Shown: piece after piece, positions 4,349-5,127 of the stretch
Numbering within the stretch: position 1 is the stretch's first letter
Layout: every line of letters starts with the position of its first letter
Origin: Hyphomicrobiales bacterium
Lineage (GTDB): Bacteria > Pseudomonadota > Alphaproteobacteria > Rhizobiales > HXMU1428-3
NCBI GenBank assembly: GCA_021775385.1
Contig: JAJFHW010000052.1
Span: 1 to 5,127 of the forward strand
Length of the DNA stretch: 5,127 bases
Reading direction: 5' to 3'
Notes under the pieces: generated by a model
What the model was told of the DNA's origin: nothing
Database searches by the model: none
What the model saw: the letters and a program-made list of their open reading frames with translations, nothing else
Program-made: the position numbers and the translations under genes

Positions 4349-5127
4349 ATGAGAGATCTTGATATCCATTTTAATTGGGATGATGTGAAAGTGCTTCTTA
4401 CATTAGCAAAAGAGGGAAGTGCTGTTGGCGCGGCTGAGGCTTTGGGGGTTAGTCATCAGACTATCTCGCGGCGGCTAGGGGCATTAGAGACGGAGGTGGG
4501 CTTGTCTCTTATTAACCGCGATGATCATCCGTGGACGCTTACACCAACGGGACAAAAGCTTGCTCAAAAAGCTCAGACGGTTAAAGGATTGTTTGGGGCA
4601 ACGTTAAATGAATTGCGCAATAATCAACATGGTATGGAAGGGCGTGTGACGATATCTTGTGTGCCGTGGGGATTTGAGATTTTTGTGTTGCCTGTATTGG
4701 TTGAATTGAAAGCTGATTATCCATTGCTTCAGTTTGACCTTATATCGAATGAAGGTCTCGATGATATTCAATCTGGCAAGGTTGACATTGCTCTTCGATT
4801 TTCCAAAACGCCTCCTCAAGATTTACTTGGTAAGAATTTAGGTGTCATTGATTTTGGAGTTTTTGGAACCAGAGAACTTATTCAACAATTAGATGGTTTA
4901 GAAATAAGGGATGAAAGAGCTTCTATGCCGGTGGTTGATTTTTTGAAACCACGTCCTCACAGGCCTCATTTGGAAGACTATGGTTTGCGTTCCGAGAATA
5001 AAACTCATGTGAATGATTTTACTACGTTGGTGAGTTCTGTTGTGGGTGGTGTTGGGATTGCTGTGATACCCAAGGCAGTAGGTCAGCGTTTTGACTGTTT
5101 GATGGAAAGCCAATCAATTCAATTTCC
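4349..5127 (+). CDS. LysR-type transcriptional regulator (C-terminus cut by window edge)
   Basis: The frame is open for 259 codons from ATG 4349 to the window edge; such proteins are usually about 290-310 residues, so only a short C-terminal part is missing. The N-terminal winged helix-turn-helix spans about residues 10-70: NWDDVKVLLTLAKEGS, then AAEALGVSHQTISRRLGALE as the recognition helix region, then TLTPTGQKL at the wing. The effector-binding domain starts near 98 (GRVTISCVPWGFE), with GLDDIQSGKVDIALRF at 136-151 and VSSVVGGVGIAVIPKAV at 228-244, as in periplasmic-binding-protein-like LysR sensors. The inducer is unknown. GTGAGGTG just upstream is a usable ribosome binding site. It is divergent from the MAPEG gene, the usual arrangement for a LysR-type protein and a target. 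Whether it also controls the cytochrome or fccB is open. Confidence 0.93.
   Translation, partial: MRDLDIHFNWDDVKVLLTLAKEGSAVGAAEALGVSHQTISRRLGALETEVGLSLINRDDHPWTLTPTGQKLAQKAQTVKGLFGATLNELRNNQHGMEGRVTISCVPWGFEIFVLPVLVELKADYPLLQFDLISNEGLDDIQSGKVDIALRFSKTPPQDLLGKNLGVIDFGVFGTRELIQQLDGLEIRDERASMPVVDFLKPRPHRPHLEDYGLRSENKTHVNDFTTLVSSVVGGVGIAVIPKAVGQRFDCLMESQSIQF

Overview
The window looks like bacterial chromosome from a moderately AT-rich proteobacterium, most likely an alphaproteobacterium. That assignment rests on the protein families and general gene style only; no rRNA or other taxonomic marker is present. Four protein genes on the right half form a small redox/sulfur neighbourhood. A fifth gene, cut by the left edge, is unrelated to them.

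Layout: (1) 1-945, minus strand: the first 315 codons of a choice-of-anchor I family beta-propeller protein with no signal peptide and a histidine-rich N-terminus. (2) 946-2094: about 1.15 kb without an intact gene. It holds a 14-bp tandem repeat upstream of the left gene, a decayed AlpA-like (excisionase/phage regulator type) pseudogene at 1407-1585, an unassigned start-less open stretch, and an AT-rich regulatory zone with a 16-bp dyad and a TATAAT promoter candidate. (3) 2095-3381, plus strand: fccB, the FAD subunit of flavocytochrome c sulfide dehydrogenase, with a Tat signal and all three family cysteines. The ATG at 2095, not the TTG at 2080, is the likely start. (4) 3386-3724, minus strand: a secreted monoheme cytochrome c, tail-to-tail with fccB, with 4 bp between the two genes. 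(5) 3725-3839: upstream region of the cytochrome gene, with a promoter candidate, a bracketing 8-bp inverted repeat and a 17-bp near-palindrome containing a T-N11-A (LysR-type) motif. (6) 3840-4232, minus strand: a MAPEG family membrane protein. (7) 4349-5127, plus strand, cut by the right edge: a LysR-type regulator, divergent from the MAPEG gene.

How they may work together: FccB would oxidise sulfide in the periplasm and pass electrons to a c-type cytochrome. The neighbouring monoheme cytochrome is the natural candidate for its FccA-like partner. In classical fccAB loci the two subunits are co-transcribed; here they are convergent, so each needs its own promoter and their transcripts probably overlap at the 3' ends. 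The LysR-type protein may control the MAPEG gene and/or the cytochrome. This is inferred from gene orientation and a T-N11-A dyad and is untested.

I see no CRISPR array, intact mobile element, RNA gene or convincing intrinsic terminator. The most interesting points are the rearranged sulfide-dehydrogenase locus with its dyad-rich promoters and the AlpA relic. I do not see a wholly new system.
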